DNA of 49,414 bases from UMGS1766 sp963660915 (GCA_963660915.1 CAVLAO010000008.1:1-49414); one strand, 5' to 3'; shown: positions 27,084-34,524, numbered from the stretch's first letter. A program made the numbers and translations. The notes: generated by a model from the sequence alone, not told the origin.

Positions 27084-27119
27084 AACAACGCCCCTGCTTC
27101 CGTTACGGAAGCAGGGGCG
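27084..27119. terminator. Terminator between the VanY-type gene and the hydroxyacyl-CoA dehydrogenase
   Basis: A perfect 14-bp stem (27089-27102 with 27106-27119). In the minus direction it is followed by TTGTTTTTT, so it serves the minus-strand gene best; it may work in both directions. Confidence 0.85.
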
Positions 27120-27132
27120 CACTGTTTGTCGC

Positions 27133-28077
27133 TTATTTATACTTGTAGAAGCCTTCGCCGGCGTTGATGCCGGTCTTGCCCTTGTCAATATACTCTTCCT
27201 TCAGCAGCTTTGCAATGCGGCCGTGGAGAGAGGTCGGATCCTGCGCATCCGGATAGTTGCAGGCAATGTTATACGCCGTGGTAATACCGACAACGTCCAG
27301 AATACGGAACGGTCCCATCGGTGCTCCGGTGGCCAACATCCAGGTTTTGTCAATTGTTTCAACGTCGGAAATATCATTCACCAGAAGATATTCTGCCGCA
27401 CTCAGGAAAGGAACCAGCAGGGTATTCAAAATATAACCCGGCTGTTCCTTCTTCAGCTTCAGCGGAATCATACCGATCTGAACTGCGAACTCGACCACCT
27501 GATCATAGGCTGCCTGGTCTGTTCCTGCATGGCCCATAACTTCAGCGGTATTACCTCTCCAAATGCTGTTGGCAAAATGCAGTGCCAGGAACTTTTCCGG
27601 ACGACCGGTAGACTCCGCCAGAACACTGGGCAGCAGGGTGCTGGAGTTGGTTGCAATGATGGTTTTCTCCGGCAAAAGATCCCGCATCTTCTGATAGAAC
27701 TCAATTTTTGCTTCTGGATTTTCTGCCAGTGCCTCAATGACCAGGTCTGCATCCTTGACCGCCTCTGCAAGATCGGTGCAATACTCCAGTTCATTATAAG
27801 CCCGGTCGGCATTGGCCAGCAGCTGATCAAAATCCACCTTGGACAAATCCGTCTCATTGAACACAAGACCGCGGCTCACCGGACCACCGTTCTGCTTTGC
27901 TGCGGTCAGCTCTGCCTGATAAATGCCGTGCAGCCGCTCCACCTTCGGCTTGGTTCGCTCAATGGAGGCCTCACTGCGCAGGTAGATCGTGGTGTGGAAT
28001 CCGGCATAAGCCGTCTGATATGCAATCTGGCTGCCCAGCACGCCGCCGCCTACCAGAACAACATTCTGAAATTTCAT
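27133..28077 (-). CDS. 3-hydroxyacyl-CoA dehydrogenase family protein
   Basis: A 314-residue NAD-dependent dehydrogenase. The N-terminal Rossmann fold has GGGVLGSQIA, where the family usually has GxGxMGxxIA. The middle has ATNSSTL and the catalytic His region ALHFANSIWRGNTAEVM; classical butyrate-pathway enzymes read HFFNP here, so the active-site loop differs. The C-terminal domain has GYILNTLL, GAPMGPF and GEGFYKYK. AAAGGAG precedes the ATG. It stands alone, without thiolase, crotonase or butyryl-CoA genes. It could act on 3-hydroxybutyryl-CoA or on another hydroxyacid; the substrate is unsure. Confidence 0.85.
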   Translation of the reverse strand: MKFQNVVLVGGGVLGSQIAYQTAYAGFHTTIYLRSEASIERTKPKVERLHGIYQAELTAAKQNGGPVSRGLVFNETDLSKVDFDQLLANADRAYNELEYCTDLAEAVKDADLVIEALAENPEAKIEFYQKMRDLLPEKTIIATNSSTLLPSVLAESTGRPEKFLALHFANSIWRGNTAEVMGHAGTDQAAYDQVVEFAVQIGMIPLKLKKEQPGYILNTLLVPFLSAAEYLLVNDISDVETIDKTWMLATGAPMGPFRILDVVGITTAYNIACNYPDAQDPTSLHGRIAKLLKEEYIDKGKTGINAGEGFYKYK

Positions 28078-28118
28078 CGTAATCGCTCCTTTACTGTAAT
28101 CCTATCTGGAATGTCCCG

Positions 28119-28146
28119 ATTATAGCAAAGCAGGAAAGATTGTCTC
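28119..28146 (-). promoter_or_regulatory. Promoter of the hydroxyacyl-CoA dehydrogenase gene
   Basis: Minus strand: GAGACA (28141-28146), 16-bp spacer, consensus TATAAT (28119-28124). Confidence 0.6.
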
Positions 28147-28201
28147 TAGTAACGATCACACAAGAATATGTATAATATTCGTCCGCAGAAACTAGACATT
28201 T

Positions 28202-28234
28202 TTCAAAAAGTGACATAAAACGCCAAAATGTCAC
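28202..28234 (-). terminator. Terminator after mgtE
   Basis: A 7-bp perfect stem (28210-28216 with 28228-28234), followed on the minus strand by TTTTTG, lies 75 bases downstream of the mgtE stop. Confidence 0.6.
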
Positions 28235-28308
28235 CCTTCAATCGAAGAAATCCGGTTGCTCGCACGTGCCGCAGCAACAAACCACAATTGTGCATCTGAT
28301 CCCCACTA

Positions 28309-29721
28309 TCACACCAGTCGGAACACTTCAATCAGCAACAGCCAGGCAAGACCGTAGTAAGTCACAACGGCAACCAGATCGTTCACTGTTGTAATCAGCG
28401 GTCCGGAAGCTACAGCAGGATCCACTTTGATTGCTTTGAAAAAAATAGGGATTACAGTGCCGGTAATGCTGGAAAGGAGCATCGATAGCACCAGTGCCAG
28501 TCCGATGCAGGCTGAAATTGCAAAGGAAAGCGACACAACCTGCCCCTTCAGCAGCCAAAGGTACAGTCCAATCAGCGCAAATGATGCCACGCCGAGAATC
28601 AAGCCATTTGCAAGGCCCACCTTCGACTCTTTCCAAACCAATTTCGCCTTCTGGTGCCCTTCCAGACTGCTGTCCATCAACACGCGGATAGTAACTGCCA
28701 GCGACTGGGTTCCCACATTGCCTGCCATATCCAAAACCAGAGACTGGAAACAGACAATCAAGGTAATCTGCGCCACAACCGCCTCAAAAAGACCAACCAC
28801 ACTGGACACTACAAGCCCCAATCCCAACAGAACCATCAGCCACGGCAAACGCTTGCGAATGCTCTGTCCTAACGGTTCTTTCAGATCCTCTTCCGATGCC
28901 AGACCAGCCAGCTTCGCATAGTCATCGCTCAATTCATCGTCCACGACCTGCACAAAGTCCTGCGCCGTGATCACGCCCAGCAGCCGATTGTCCTGATCCA
29001 GCACCGGAATGGAATCTTCCGAATAATCCTGAATTCTGGGAATGCAATCCTCAATTCGTTCCTGCGCATAGAGATAAGGATAGGACGTGGTGATGATACT
29101 TTCCAGCGAGGTTCCCTCTCTGGCGATGATCAGGTCCTGCAAATCGATTGCACCGTAAAATGTGCCGTCTTGTGCGGAAACGTAGATGGTGGAAATGTTG
29201 TCATTGTCTGCCGCTTGTTCAATCAGACTGTGCATTGCTTCCTTCACGGACAGATCCGCCGGTATGGCGATAAAATTTGTCGTCATAACGCTGCCGATTT
29301 CATCCTCGGAATACGCCCACAGACGCGACAGCTCCTGCCGTTTCTCCTCGTCCATCAGCTCAACAATGGTGTTCTTTTCGTCGCTGTTCAGCAGCTTGAG
29401 ATAATCCACCGCCAGATCCGCGTCCATTTTTCCAAGCACATCTACTCGCTTGCGCAAGCTCAATTCGCCCAGGAAATGATCCTCCGCATCCACATAGGGC
29501 AGCACTTCCGCCAGTGTGTCGACATTCAGCATCTGAAACACCTGTTTCCGCTCCTGCGGGGTCAACTGCTCCAGTGCCGCTGCAATATCATTTTCATGAT
29601 AACCGGAAAGCTGCTGCTGAAATGCCTTTGGAGTCGTGTTGCTGCGCAAAATGTTCCGCAGCTCCTGAGAGTAGTCCGGATGAAGCATCTGCTCCTGATT
29701 GATCATACGATTGTTTTCCAT
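28309..29721 (-). CDS. mgtE: Magnesium transporter MgtE
   Basis: A 470-residue Mg2+ channel/transporter. The N-terminal superhelical domain (about 20-140, GELSLRKRVDVL), a CBS pair (about 140-265, GSVMTTNFIAIPADLSVKEAM and DSIPVLDQDNRLLGVIT) and five C-terminal membrane helices with the selectivity region (MAGNVGTQSL, PLITTVNDLVAVVTYY) are all visible. The cytoplasmic domains are known to sense Mg2+. The ATG at 29721 has AAGGAGGT 6 bases upstream, and the longer frame upstream runs through the leader. Expression is probably set by the structured 230-base leader. Confidence 0.95.
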   Translation of the reverse strand: MENNRMINQEQMLHPDYSQELRNILRSNTTPKAFQQQLSGYHENDIAAALEQLTPQERKQVFQMLNVDTLAEVLPYVDAEDHFLGELSLRKRVDVLGKMDADLAVDYLKLLNSDEKNTIVELMDEEKRQELSRLWAYSEDEIGSVMTTNFIAIPADLSVKEAMHSLIEQAADNDNISTIYVSAQDGTFYGAIDLQDLIIAREGTSLESIITTSYPYLYAQERIEDCIPRIQDYSEDSIPVLDQDNRLLGVITAQDFVQVVDDELSDDYAKLAGLASEEDLKEPLGQSIRKRLPWLMVLLGLGLVVSSVVGLFEAVVAQITLIVCFQSLVLDMAGNVGTQSLAVTIRVLMDSSLEGHQKAKLVWKESKVGLANGLILGVASFALIGLYLWLLKGQVVSLSFAISACIGLALVLSMLLSSITGTVIPIFFKAIKVDPAVASGPLITTVNDLVAVVTYYGLAWLLLIEVFRLV

Positions 29722-29789
29722 GTTCAGACCTCCTTCTGTTGATTCGAGAAAGAACTGCTGCAGCAGTGATTGCCTGAACAAAGGCGGGC

Positions 29790-29825
29790 AAAAAGAAAGC
29801 CATTGCACGGTTTTCCGGCAATGGC
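29790..29825 (-). terminator. Attenuator terminator in the mgtE leader
   Basis: Minus strand: an 8-bp stem plus a CGG/CCG extension (29799-29825), then TTTCTTTTT. It sits between the leader reading frame and mgtE, so mgtE can be made only by read-through. Confidence 0.85.
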
Positions 29826-29844
29826 GCAGCAAAAAGGGCAGAGA

Positions 29845-29922
29845 TCACCGCGACAAAGCCGCACCTGTGCTCTGCATACACCATTTGCCTCGCCTTCGCC
29901 CATTGCTACTGTTGCCGTCCAT
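29845..29922 (-). CDS. Putative mgtE leader peptide (25 residues)
   Basis: ATG at 29922 with AAGGAGAGG a few bases upstream, reading MDGNSSNGRRRGKWCMQST and then GAALSR before TGA. The stop is about 20 bases before the attenuator stem. Codons 6-9 (Ser-Asn-Gly-Arg) overlap a segment that can pair with the terminator's first arm. The run Arg-Arg-Arg-Gly-Lys is notable for a possible pause. Translation is not proven. Two other frames are also open here, but both cross the terminator. Confidence 0.5.
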   Translation of the reverse strand: MDGNSSNGRRRGKWCMQSTGAALSR

Positions 29923-29958
29923 GATCTCACCTCTCCTTTTTGTTATTTTCCGTCCCCT

Positions 29959-29987
29959 ATTCTCTACCCATCACCGAAAAAAGTCAA
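29959..29987 (-). promoter_or_regulatory. Promoter of mgtE
   Basis: Minus strand: TTGACT (29982-29987), 17-bp spacer, GAGAAT (29959-29964). Confidence 0.6.
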
Positions 29988-30001
29988 TTGTCTAAATTAA
30001 G

Positions 30002-30046
30002 CAAAAATAATTGTCGGGAGCATCTTTCTCCGTGACACTCCCGACA
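30002..30046 (-). terminator. Terminator after coaX
   Basis: A 9-bp stem (30012-30020 with 30038-30046), followed on the minus strand by ATTATTTTTGC, ends the trpS-yfcE-coaX unit. Confidence 0.75.
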
Positions 30047-30054
30047 AACATTCG

Positions 30055-30840
30055 TTATTGTTTTTCTTTCCAACCGCGGTAAATATACAGCAGTCCTTCC
30101 AGGATCAGCTCATTGTCCACCACATCGATTAAATCAGTGTGACTACTCACCAGGTGCGCCAGACCGCCGGTGGCAACCACCTTGATCTGGTCGTCCGGCT
30201 CTGCCATCTCTTTGCGGGAATGACGGATCAGATACTCCATACTGCCCACATAGCCGCCGACGACACCGGTTTGAATCTGCGTAATCGTGTCGTAACCCAA
30301 GGTAACCTCCGGCATGCTCAGTTCCACATGAGGCAACATAGCGGCATTTTGCGCCAGGGCGTCCATGCTGACACGAATTCCGGGGCAAATGCACCCACCC
30401 ACATACATGCCGTCCGTATCGACCGCATCCACTGTCGTCGCCGTTCCAAAATCCAACACAATCAGCGGCGCTCCGTACTTCTCCATCGCACCGATACAGG
30501 CCACACTGCGATCCGCACCATGATCCCGCGTTGTAGCCGCATTGCGGTATTTCAGTGCAGGAAAGACATCCTCGTTGACTACCAGCGGTTTTTTCCCGAT
30601 GTATTTTACCATAGCACTTTTCAGCGAATACATAATGCCCGGAACAACAGAGGCAATGATAACATCCTCCACATCCTCCAGCGCAAATCCAAAGCGATGG
30701 AAATATTCACACACCGTAAGGCCGATCTCATCTGAGGTCTGGTTGCTTCGGGTCATCAATCGAAACGTACCGACCAGCTCGTCGCCCTGAAAGAGCCCAA
30801 ACTCAATATTTGTATTTCCAACATCAATTGTGAACAACAT
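30055..30840 (-). CDS. coaX: Type III pantothenate kinase
   Basis: A 261-residue kinase that phosphorylates pantothenate in the first step of coenzyme A synthesis. The ASKHA fold motifs are visible: DVGNTNIEFGLF at the start, GADRSVACIGA, and DFGTATTVDAV. The ATG at 30840 has AGGAGG about 9 bases upstream and starts the conserved MLFTIDVGNTN; a longer frame upstream overlaps yfcE. It is the last gene of the trpS-yfcE-coaX unit. Confidence 0.94.
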   Translation of the reverse strand: MLFTIDVGNTNIEFGLFQGDELVGTFRLMTRSNQTSDEIGLTVCEYFHRFGFALEDVEDVIIASVVPGIMYSLKSAMVKYIGKKPLVVNEDVFPALKYRNAATTRDHGADRSVACIGAMEKYGAPLIVLDFGTATTVDAVDTDGMYVGGCICPGIRVSMDALAQNAAMLPHVELSMPEVTLGYDTITQIQTGVVGGYVGSMEYLIRHSRKEMAEPDDQIKVVATGGLAHLVSSHTDLIDVVDNELILEGLLYIYRGWKEKQ

Positions 30841-30865
30841 GCCAGCGTTCCTCCTGTGCCTTCTC

Positions 30866-31354
30866 TCAAGGCGCTGTTTTGATCGCGCAGACCGCCGTCT
30901 CGCTGCTGCAATCAATTGTAATCAATCCATACGTCTTGCTGTACCGAATGCTGCCGGGATTCAGCAGCTGCAGGGAACCATATTGGTCATATAGAGGAAT
31001 GTGGGTGTGCCCGCAAAGCAGCACATCCGCTCCTTCCGCCTTCGCATGGCTGACCGCTGTGGAATAGCCGCTCTTCACACCATAGGTGTGCCCGTGACAA
31101 AGCAAAAACGTAACACCGCCCAAAGAAATCTTTTTCTCCTGATTCTCCGGTGGCATACTCGACAAGCTCCAATCGCAATTCCCCGGTACTCCGAAAACCG
31201 GAATTGGAAATGCACAGTCCAGTTCGTCTGCATCCCGCCAGCAGTCTCCTAAATGAAAAATCGCATCGGGCCATTCTTCCGCAACAACCCGCTCCATGCG
31301 TCCCAGTTCTCCGTGAGAGTCAGAAAAAACCAGAATCCTTATTTGTGACTTCAT
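30866..31354 (-). CDS. YfcE/MJ0936-type metallophosphoesterase
   Basis: A 162-residue small phosphodiesterase. The two-metal site is clear: FSDSHGE, LGDCW, GNCD, CHGH and GHTHIP. Proteins of this size hydrolyse model phosphodiesters; the cellular substrate is unknown. It lies 24 bases after trpS and 25 bases before coaX, so all three are likely one transcript. Confidence 0.88.
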   Translation of the reverse strand: MKSQIRILVFSDSHGELGRMERVVAEEWPDAIFHLGDCWRDADELDCAFPIPVFGVPGNCDWSLSSMPPENQEKKISLGGVTFLLCHGHTYGVKSGYSTAVSHAKAEGADVLLCGHTHIPLYDQYGSLQLLNPGSIRYSKTYGLITIDCSSETAVCAIKTAP

Positions 31355-31378
31355 CTGCGTCGCACCATCCTCCCCGCA

Positions 31379-32389
31379 TTACAACTGCAGGAAGCCGATT
31401 TTCTTATAGACTTTGCGCAGGGTCTTATTGGCCACATAGCTTGCCTTCTCCGCACCGGCTTTATAAACACCCATCAGATAGGCTTTGTCGGCAATCAGAC
31501 GGGTAGCCTCTTCCCGAATGGGGCGCAGTGTTTCCACTACGGCCTCTCCGACCACCGGCTTGAACGCTCCGTAACCCTTGCCCTCAAACTCCTGTTGAAT
31601 TTCCTCGCGGGTCTTGCCTGTGCAGGCAGAATAAATATTGATCAGATTTGACACGCCGGGCTTTTCCGCCACATCGAAACGAACGCAGTTTTCCGTGTCG
31701 CTGTCCGTAACCGCGCGCTTAAACTTGCGCATAATATCCTCCGGTTTTTCCATCAGGAATACGCAGCCTTCCGGAATGGACTTGCTCATTTTTGCGTCCG
31801 GAGCATTCAGGCTCATCACCCGTGCACCCTCCTTCGGAATGAAGGGTTCCGGAATTTTAAACACATCGCCGTAAATTCCATTAAATCGACGGGCAATATC
31901 CCGCGTCAGCTCGCAGTGCTGCTTCTGATCCTCTCCCACCGGAACATAGTCCGGCTGATAGAGGAGAATATCCGCTGCCATAAGGGAAGGATAGGTGAAC
32001 AGACCGGCATTGATGTTATCCGCATTCTTTGCGCTCTTGTCCTTAAACTGAGTCATGCGGTTCAATTCTCCAAACATGGTGTAGCAATCCAGTACCCATC
32101 CCAGCTGAGCATGGGCCGGAACATGACTCTGCACAAACATTGTATTCTTTTCCGGGTCAAGGCCGCAGGCAATGTAGATTGCCAACTGCTCCAGCGTTCT
32201 GCGACGCAGGTCTGCAGGCGTTTGACGGACGGTAATGGTATGCATGTCCGCCATAAAATAATAGCAGTCAAACTGTTCCGCCCGATCCGCCCATGTCTTT
32301 ATGGCCCCCAGATAATTGCCTAAGTGCAAATCACCACTGGGCTGAATACCGGAGAGCATCACCTTTTTCTGCTGCGTTGTTTCTTCCAT
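31379..32389 (-). CDS. trpS: Tryptophanyl-tRNA synthetase
   Basis: A 336-residue class I synthetase. The HIGH motif is in GIQPSGDLHLGNYLGA and the KMSKS loop in PDAKMSKSIPEG. DMHTIT and GEDQKQHCELTRDIA are further family segments. The ATG at 32389 has GGCGAGG 8-9 bases upstream; the longer frame upstream is not conserved-looking. A small hairpin (32420-32435) is in its leader, but I find no T-box element. Confidence 0.95.
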   Translation of the reverse strand: MEETTQQKKVMLSGIQPSGDLHLGNYLGAIKTWADRAEQFDCYYFMADMHTITVRQTPADLRRRTLEQLAIYIACGLDPEKNTMFVQSHVPAHAQLGWVLDCYTMFGELNRMTQFKDKSAKNADNINAGLFTYPSLMAADILLYQPDYVPVGEDQKQHCELTRDIARRFNGIYGDVFKIPEPFIPKEGARVMSLNAPDAKMSKSIPEGCVFLMEKPEDIMRKFKRAVTDSDTENCVRFDVAEKPGVSNLINIYSACTGKTREEIQQEFEGKGYGAFKPVVGEAVVETLRPIREEATRLIADKAYLMGVYKAGAEKASYVANKTLRKVYKKIGFLQL

Positions 32390-32460
32390 GGTCAAACCTC
32401 GCCTTTCCTGATCAGTAAAGCCCGAAAATTCGGGCATAATCGTCTATAATATTTCCACTT

Positions 32461-32489
32461 ATGATATCACAACCGCCGCATAAGTGCAA
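32461..32489 (-). promoter_or_regulatory. Promoter of trpS-yfcE-coaX
   Basis: Minus strand: TTGCAC (32484-32489), 17-bp spacer, TATCAT (32461-32466). It lies just past the pth2 terminator. Confidence 0.5.
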
Positions 32490-32512
32490 ACGTTTTCCCT
32501 TATATAGACCAA

Positions 32513-32552
32513 GGAAAAACCGCCGCACTGCATCTCCTGCAGCGCAGCGGTT
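32513..32552 (-). terminator. Terminator after pth2
   Basis: A 15-bp stem with two wobble pairs (32518-32532 with 32538-32552), followed on the minus strand by TTTTTCC. Confidence 0.85.
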
Positions 32553-32563
32553 AAATACGAATT

Positions 32564-32992
32564 TCAGTACAGCGGCAGAGACCCGGTCAGTGCGTCTGCC
32601 CGCTCCGCCTCCAACGGTTCAAAAGCCAGAGCCGTGTAAGTAGGCTCACCGTGGAATTCCGTCATGCCGGCATCCAAAATAAGCGCCGTGGTAATTCCTG
32701 CTGTTCTTGCCTGCTCATCCAACTCTCTTAGAGCCTCTTCCGAATCCACATAGACGCAGATTTTTGCCATTCCATAGCGGAACCAATCCGTCAGCGGACT
32801 GCTGTCCTCCTCAGAGGTCTCCAGATACGCATATCCCTCCGGGCTGACCCGCAGCTGATCCGTTCGGTTTTCTTTTACAATTGCTTTCAGCACCGCTTCC
32901 ACCGACGCATGGCTGGCCTGGGCGGCAATCTTGCCTTTGCGCATTTTCAGGTCGCGGCGTATGATAAGCATTTGTTTGGATCGATAACTCAT
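32564..32992 (-). CDS. Peptidyl-tRNA hydrolase, Pth2 type
   Basis: A 142-residue protein of the PTH2 fold, the archaeal/eukaryotic kind of peptidyl-tRNA hydrolase and unlike bacterial Pth1. The key pattern is KMRKGKIAAQASHASVEAV near the start and TTALILDAGMTEF with PTYTALAFEP near the end. It should free peptides from prematurely released peptidyl-tRNA. The start is 1 base after the stop of the MBL hydrolase gene, so the two are co-translated. A standard Pth1 gene may exist elsewhere in the genome. Confidence 0.85.
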   Translation of the reverse strand: MSYRSKQMLIIRRDLKMRKGKIAAQASHASVEAVLKAIVKENRTDQLRVSPEGYAYLETSEEDSSPLTDWFRYGMAKICVYVDSEEALRELDEQARTAGITTALILDAGMTEFHGEPTYTALAFEPLEAERADALTGSLPLY

Positions 32993-32993
32993 A

Positions 32994-33614
32994 TCATTGC
33001 ACCAGCTTTGGAATAAGAATCTGCGGATTCATCCCCGTCTCAATAACAAAACTTTTTTCTGCTGCATAGGTCACCGGAAGATCCCCCTGCAGAAATTCAT
33101 CCACTGTGTCGATCATATCAAACCCAATGTTGTTCGACCGGTAATGCATGGGAACAATCACCGTTGGCTCCAACTGTGCCGCAATCTGGCGCGCTTCACG
33201 GCCGCTCACCGTGCAGAATCCTCCCACCGGAACCATCAGCAGATCCGGTTTACCGATTTTCTCCACCTGCTCCGGCGTAAGCACACAGCCCTGATCCCCC
33301 AGATGCACCAAACGGAGTCCGTCTCCCTCGATGACTGAAATCGTGTTGTCTTGCCAATTCCCGGCACCGCCCCGGTCATGGGTCCCGGCGACCTCCCGCA
33401 GCGTAAACGGCAGCGGCTTTCCGCTGGTAAGAACGCAGTCAGTTCCGTTATGGTCACTGTGGCTGTGGCTGGCATGCACTGCATCAGCGTTCAAATCCGG
33501 CAGACGCAGTCCCGGAACGGATCCTGTTGTGTAAGGATCTAAAACAACGCTGCCGCCTGCCAACTCAATCAAAAAGCAGGAATGGCCATACCATGTAATA
33601 CGAGCTTGACTCAA
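32994..33614 (-). CDS. MBL-fold metal-dependent hydrolase (YtkL/UPF0173-like)
   Basis: A 206-residue metallo-beta-lactamase-fold hydrolase. I choose the TTG at 33614, since AGGAGG lies 9 bases upstream (33624-33629) and the protein then starts MSQARITWYGHSCF, as in UPF0173. An ATG at 33644 would place that ribosome site inside the gene. The metal motif is HSHSDH, with more ligands in TVIVPMHY. The substrate of this family is poorly known. It is translationally linked to pth2 and lies behind a structured leader. Confidence 0.85.
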   Translation of the reverse strand: MSQARITWYGHSCFLIELAGGSVVLDPYTTGSVPGLRLPDLNADAVHASHSHSDHNGTDCVLTSGKPLPFTLREVAGTHDRGGAGNWQDNTISVIEGDGLRLVHLGDQGCVLTPEQVEKIGKPDLLMVPVGGFCTVSGREARQIAAQLEPTVIVPMHYRSNNIGFDMIDTVDEFLQGDLPVTYAAEKSFVIETGMNPQILIPKLVQ

Positions 33615-33629
33615 AGAGACTCTCCTCCT

Positions 33630-33813
33630 AATATGTTCAGGCATAAAAATACCGGCCCTGCATACCGCAAGGCCGGAGCATTGCGAGAAAAACGAGGACT
33701 CTGGTGCGCGGCTGACTTTGTAATCTGACCTTAAGGCCAGATGCTTCTGACCTTAGCTCAAATACCGGAAACTTTCTGAATATGAACAATTCACAAAGAT
33801 TTTTCTTAAATTC
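33630..33813 (-). promoter_or_regulatory. Structured leader of the MBL-pth2 operon, or a small RNA
   Basis: About 180 bases from the predicted start to the ribosome site. A 9-bp hairpin (33733-33741 with 33746-33754) is followed by a second copy of AAGGTCAGA (33724-33732), which can compete for the same arm. CCGGTATTT occurs twice, once after the terminator stem. I could not match it to T-box, SAM, TPP, FMN, lysine, cobalamin or guanidine classes. Confidence 0.5.
33642..33676 (-). terminator. Terminator in the MBL-pth2 leader
   Basis: Minus strand: a 10-bp stem with one wobble (33652-33661 with 33667-33676), then TATTTTTATG. It stands 13 bases before the ribosome site of the MBL gene. Confidence 0.75.
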
Positions 33814-33819
33814 CTTTCT

Positions 33820-33847
33820 ATAATAGCATATTCTGATTTGAATTCAA
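33820..33847 (-). promoter_or_regulatory. Promoter of the MBL-pth2 leader
   Basis: Minus strand: TTGAAT (33842-33847), 16-bp spacer, TATTAT (33820-33825). Confidence 0.6.
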
Positions 33848-33979
33848 GTTTTTCCAACGTTCCTTTGTTTTTTCTCCATCTAGCCATATTCTGGTCTGAT
33901 GATTCTTTTTCAAATTGGTGATTTTTATCTATGCGAAATCCGGTTATTCTATTGACAACCCAATCAGGAGGAATTTTAT

Positions 33980-34495
33980 ATGAAATCAATTCGAATTCAA
34001 CGGCTTTGCCAAACTGCGGTTCTCGCCGCCATCATCTATGTCTTCACCGCTTATCTCCATGTGCCAAGCTTTAACGGCTACACCCACGTGGGCGACGGCT
34101 TTCTCTATCTGGCCGCCTCGATTCTGCCCACCGGATATGCTGCCGCCGCCGGTGCAATCGGCGCCGGTCTGGCCGATATTCTCAGCGGTTACTCCATGTG
34201 GGCCCCTGCAACCCTGATCATCAAGGCCTTAACTGCCTGCTTCTTCACATGGAAAGCCCCCACCTTTCTCTGCAAGCGAAACTATCTGGCCATCCTGCCT
34301 TCTTTTCTTCTCTGTGCCGGCGGCTACTACCTCTACGAAAGCGTCATCACCGGAAACTTCATTACTCCGGCTGCCGGTATCACCGGCTATGTCACTCAGG
34401 TAGTGCTCAGCAGCGTCGTCTACATTTTGTTGGGCAAGGCGCTGGACCATGCCGGAGTGAAACAGCGTCTTGTTTCTCAACCGCAATTGGGGTAA
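33980..34495 (+). CDS. ECF transporter S-component-like membrane protein
   Basis: A 171-residue protein with about five to six membrane helices (for example LCQTAVLAAIIYVFTAYL, LAASILPTGYAAAAGAIGAGLADIL, ITGYVTQVVLSSVVYILLG). This pattern fits the substrate-binding S subunit of energy-coupling-factor transporters. The energising EcfA/A'/T genes are not in the window. AGGAGGAA precedes the ATG by about 7 bases. The next gene, a radical SAM protein, is 80 bases on. Pairing with a radical SAM enzyme recalls queuosine/queuine salvage in Clostridia, but the substrate cannot be read from sequence. Confidence 0.8.
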   Translation: MKSIRIQRLCQTAVLAAIIYVFTAYLHVPSFNGYTHVGDGFLYLAASILPTGYAAAAGAIGAGLADILSGYSMWAPATLIIKALTACFFTWKAPTFLCKRNYLAILPSFLLCAGGYYLYESVITGNFITPAAGITGYVTQVVLSSVVYILLGKALDHAGVKQRLVSQPQLG

Positions 34496-34524
34496 AATAG
34501 AAGAAAATAAGAACAGCTTCTTTT

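Larger units (their letters stand above)
29722..29952 (-). promoter_or_regulatory. mgtE 5' leader with switch-like pairings
   Basis: About 230 bases. Besides the terminator there are competing pairings. The segment 29897-29906 (GCAATGG and flank) can pair with the terminator's 5' arm and act as antiterminator. GAGATCA at the leader start codon can pair with TGATCTC at its stop, and the latter can also pair with GCAGAG inside the frame. I cannot fit it to the M-box. Confidence 0.6.

Noticed and set aside
28262..28292. Short palindromes GCACGTGC and CACAATTGTG downstream of mgtE
   Set aside because: They are 8 and 10 bp, lie in no promoter and are expected by chance in a window of this size.
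29594..29884. A 96-codon frame with a hydrophobic stretch in the mgtE leader
   Set aside because: It runs through the attenuator terminator and into mgtE in another frame, and has no good ribosome site.
29722..29952. M-box (Mg2+) riboswitch upstream of mgtE
   Set aside because: An AGGTGAG element occurs, but the other conserved M-box segments are not visible and the element lies in a ribosome site for a small frame.
32390..32512. T-box leader before trpS
   Set aside because: The leader is only about 70 bases and has no AGGGTGG-type antiterminator sequence; only a small hairpin is present.
33940..33979. preQ1 riboswitch before the ECF S component
   Set aside because: Small GGTT/AACC and ATTG/CAAT pairings exist near the ribosome site, but the conserved preQ1 core sequences are not there.
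33952..33980. TTGACA-N17-TTTATA just before the ECF S-component gene
   Set aside because: The boxes look good, but transcription would begin inside the coding region after the ribosome site, so it is unlikely to be this gene's promoter.
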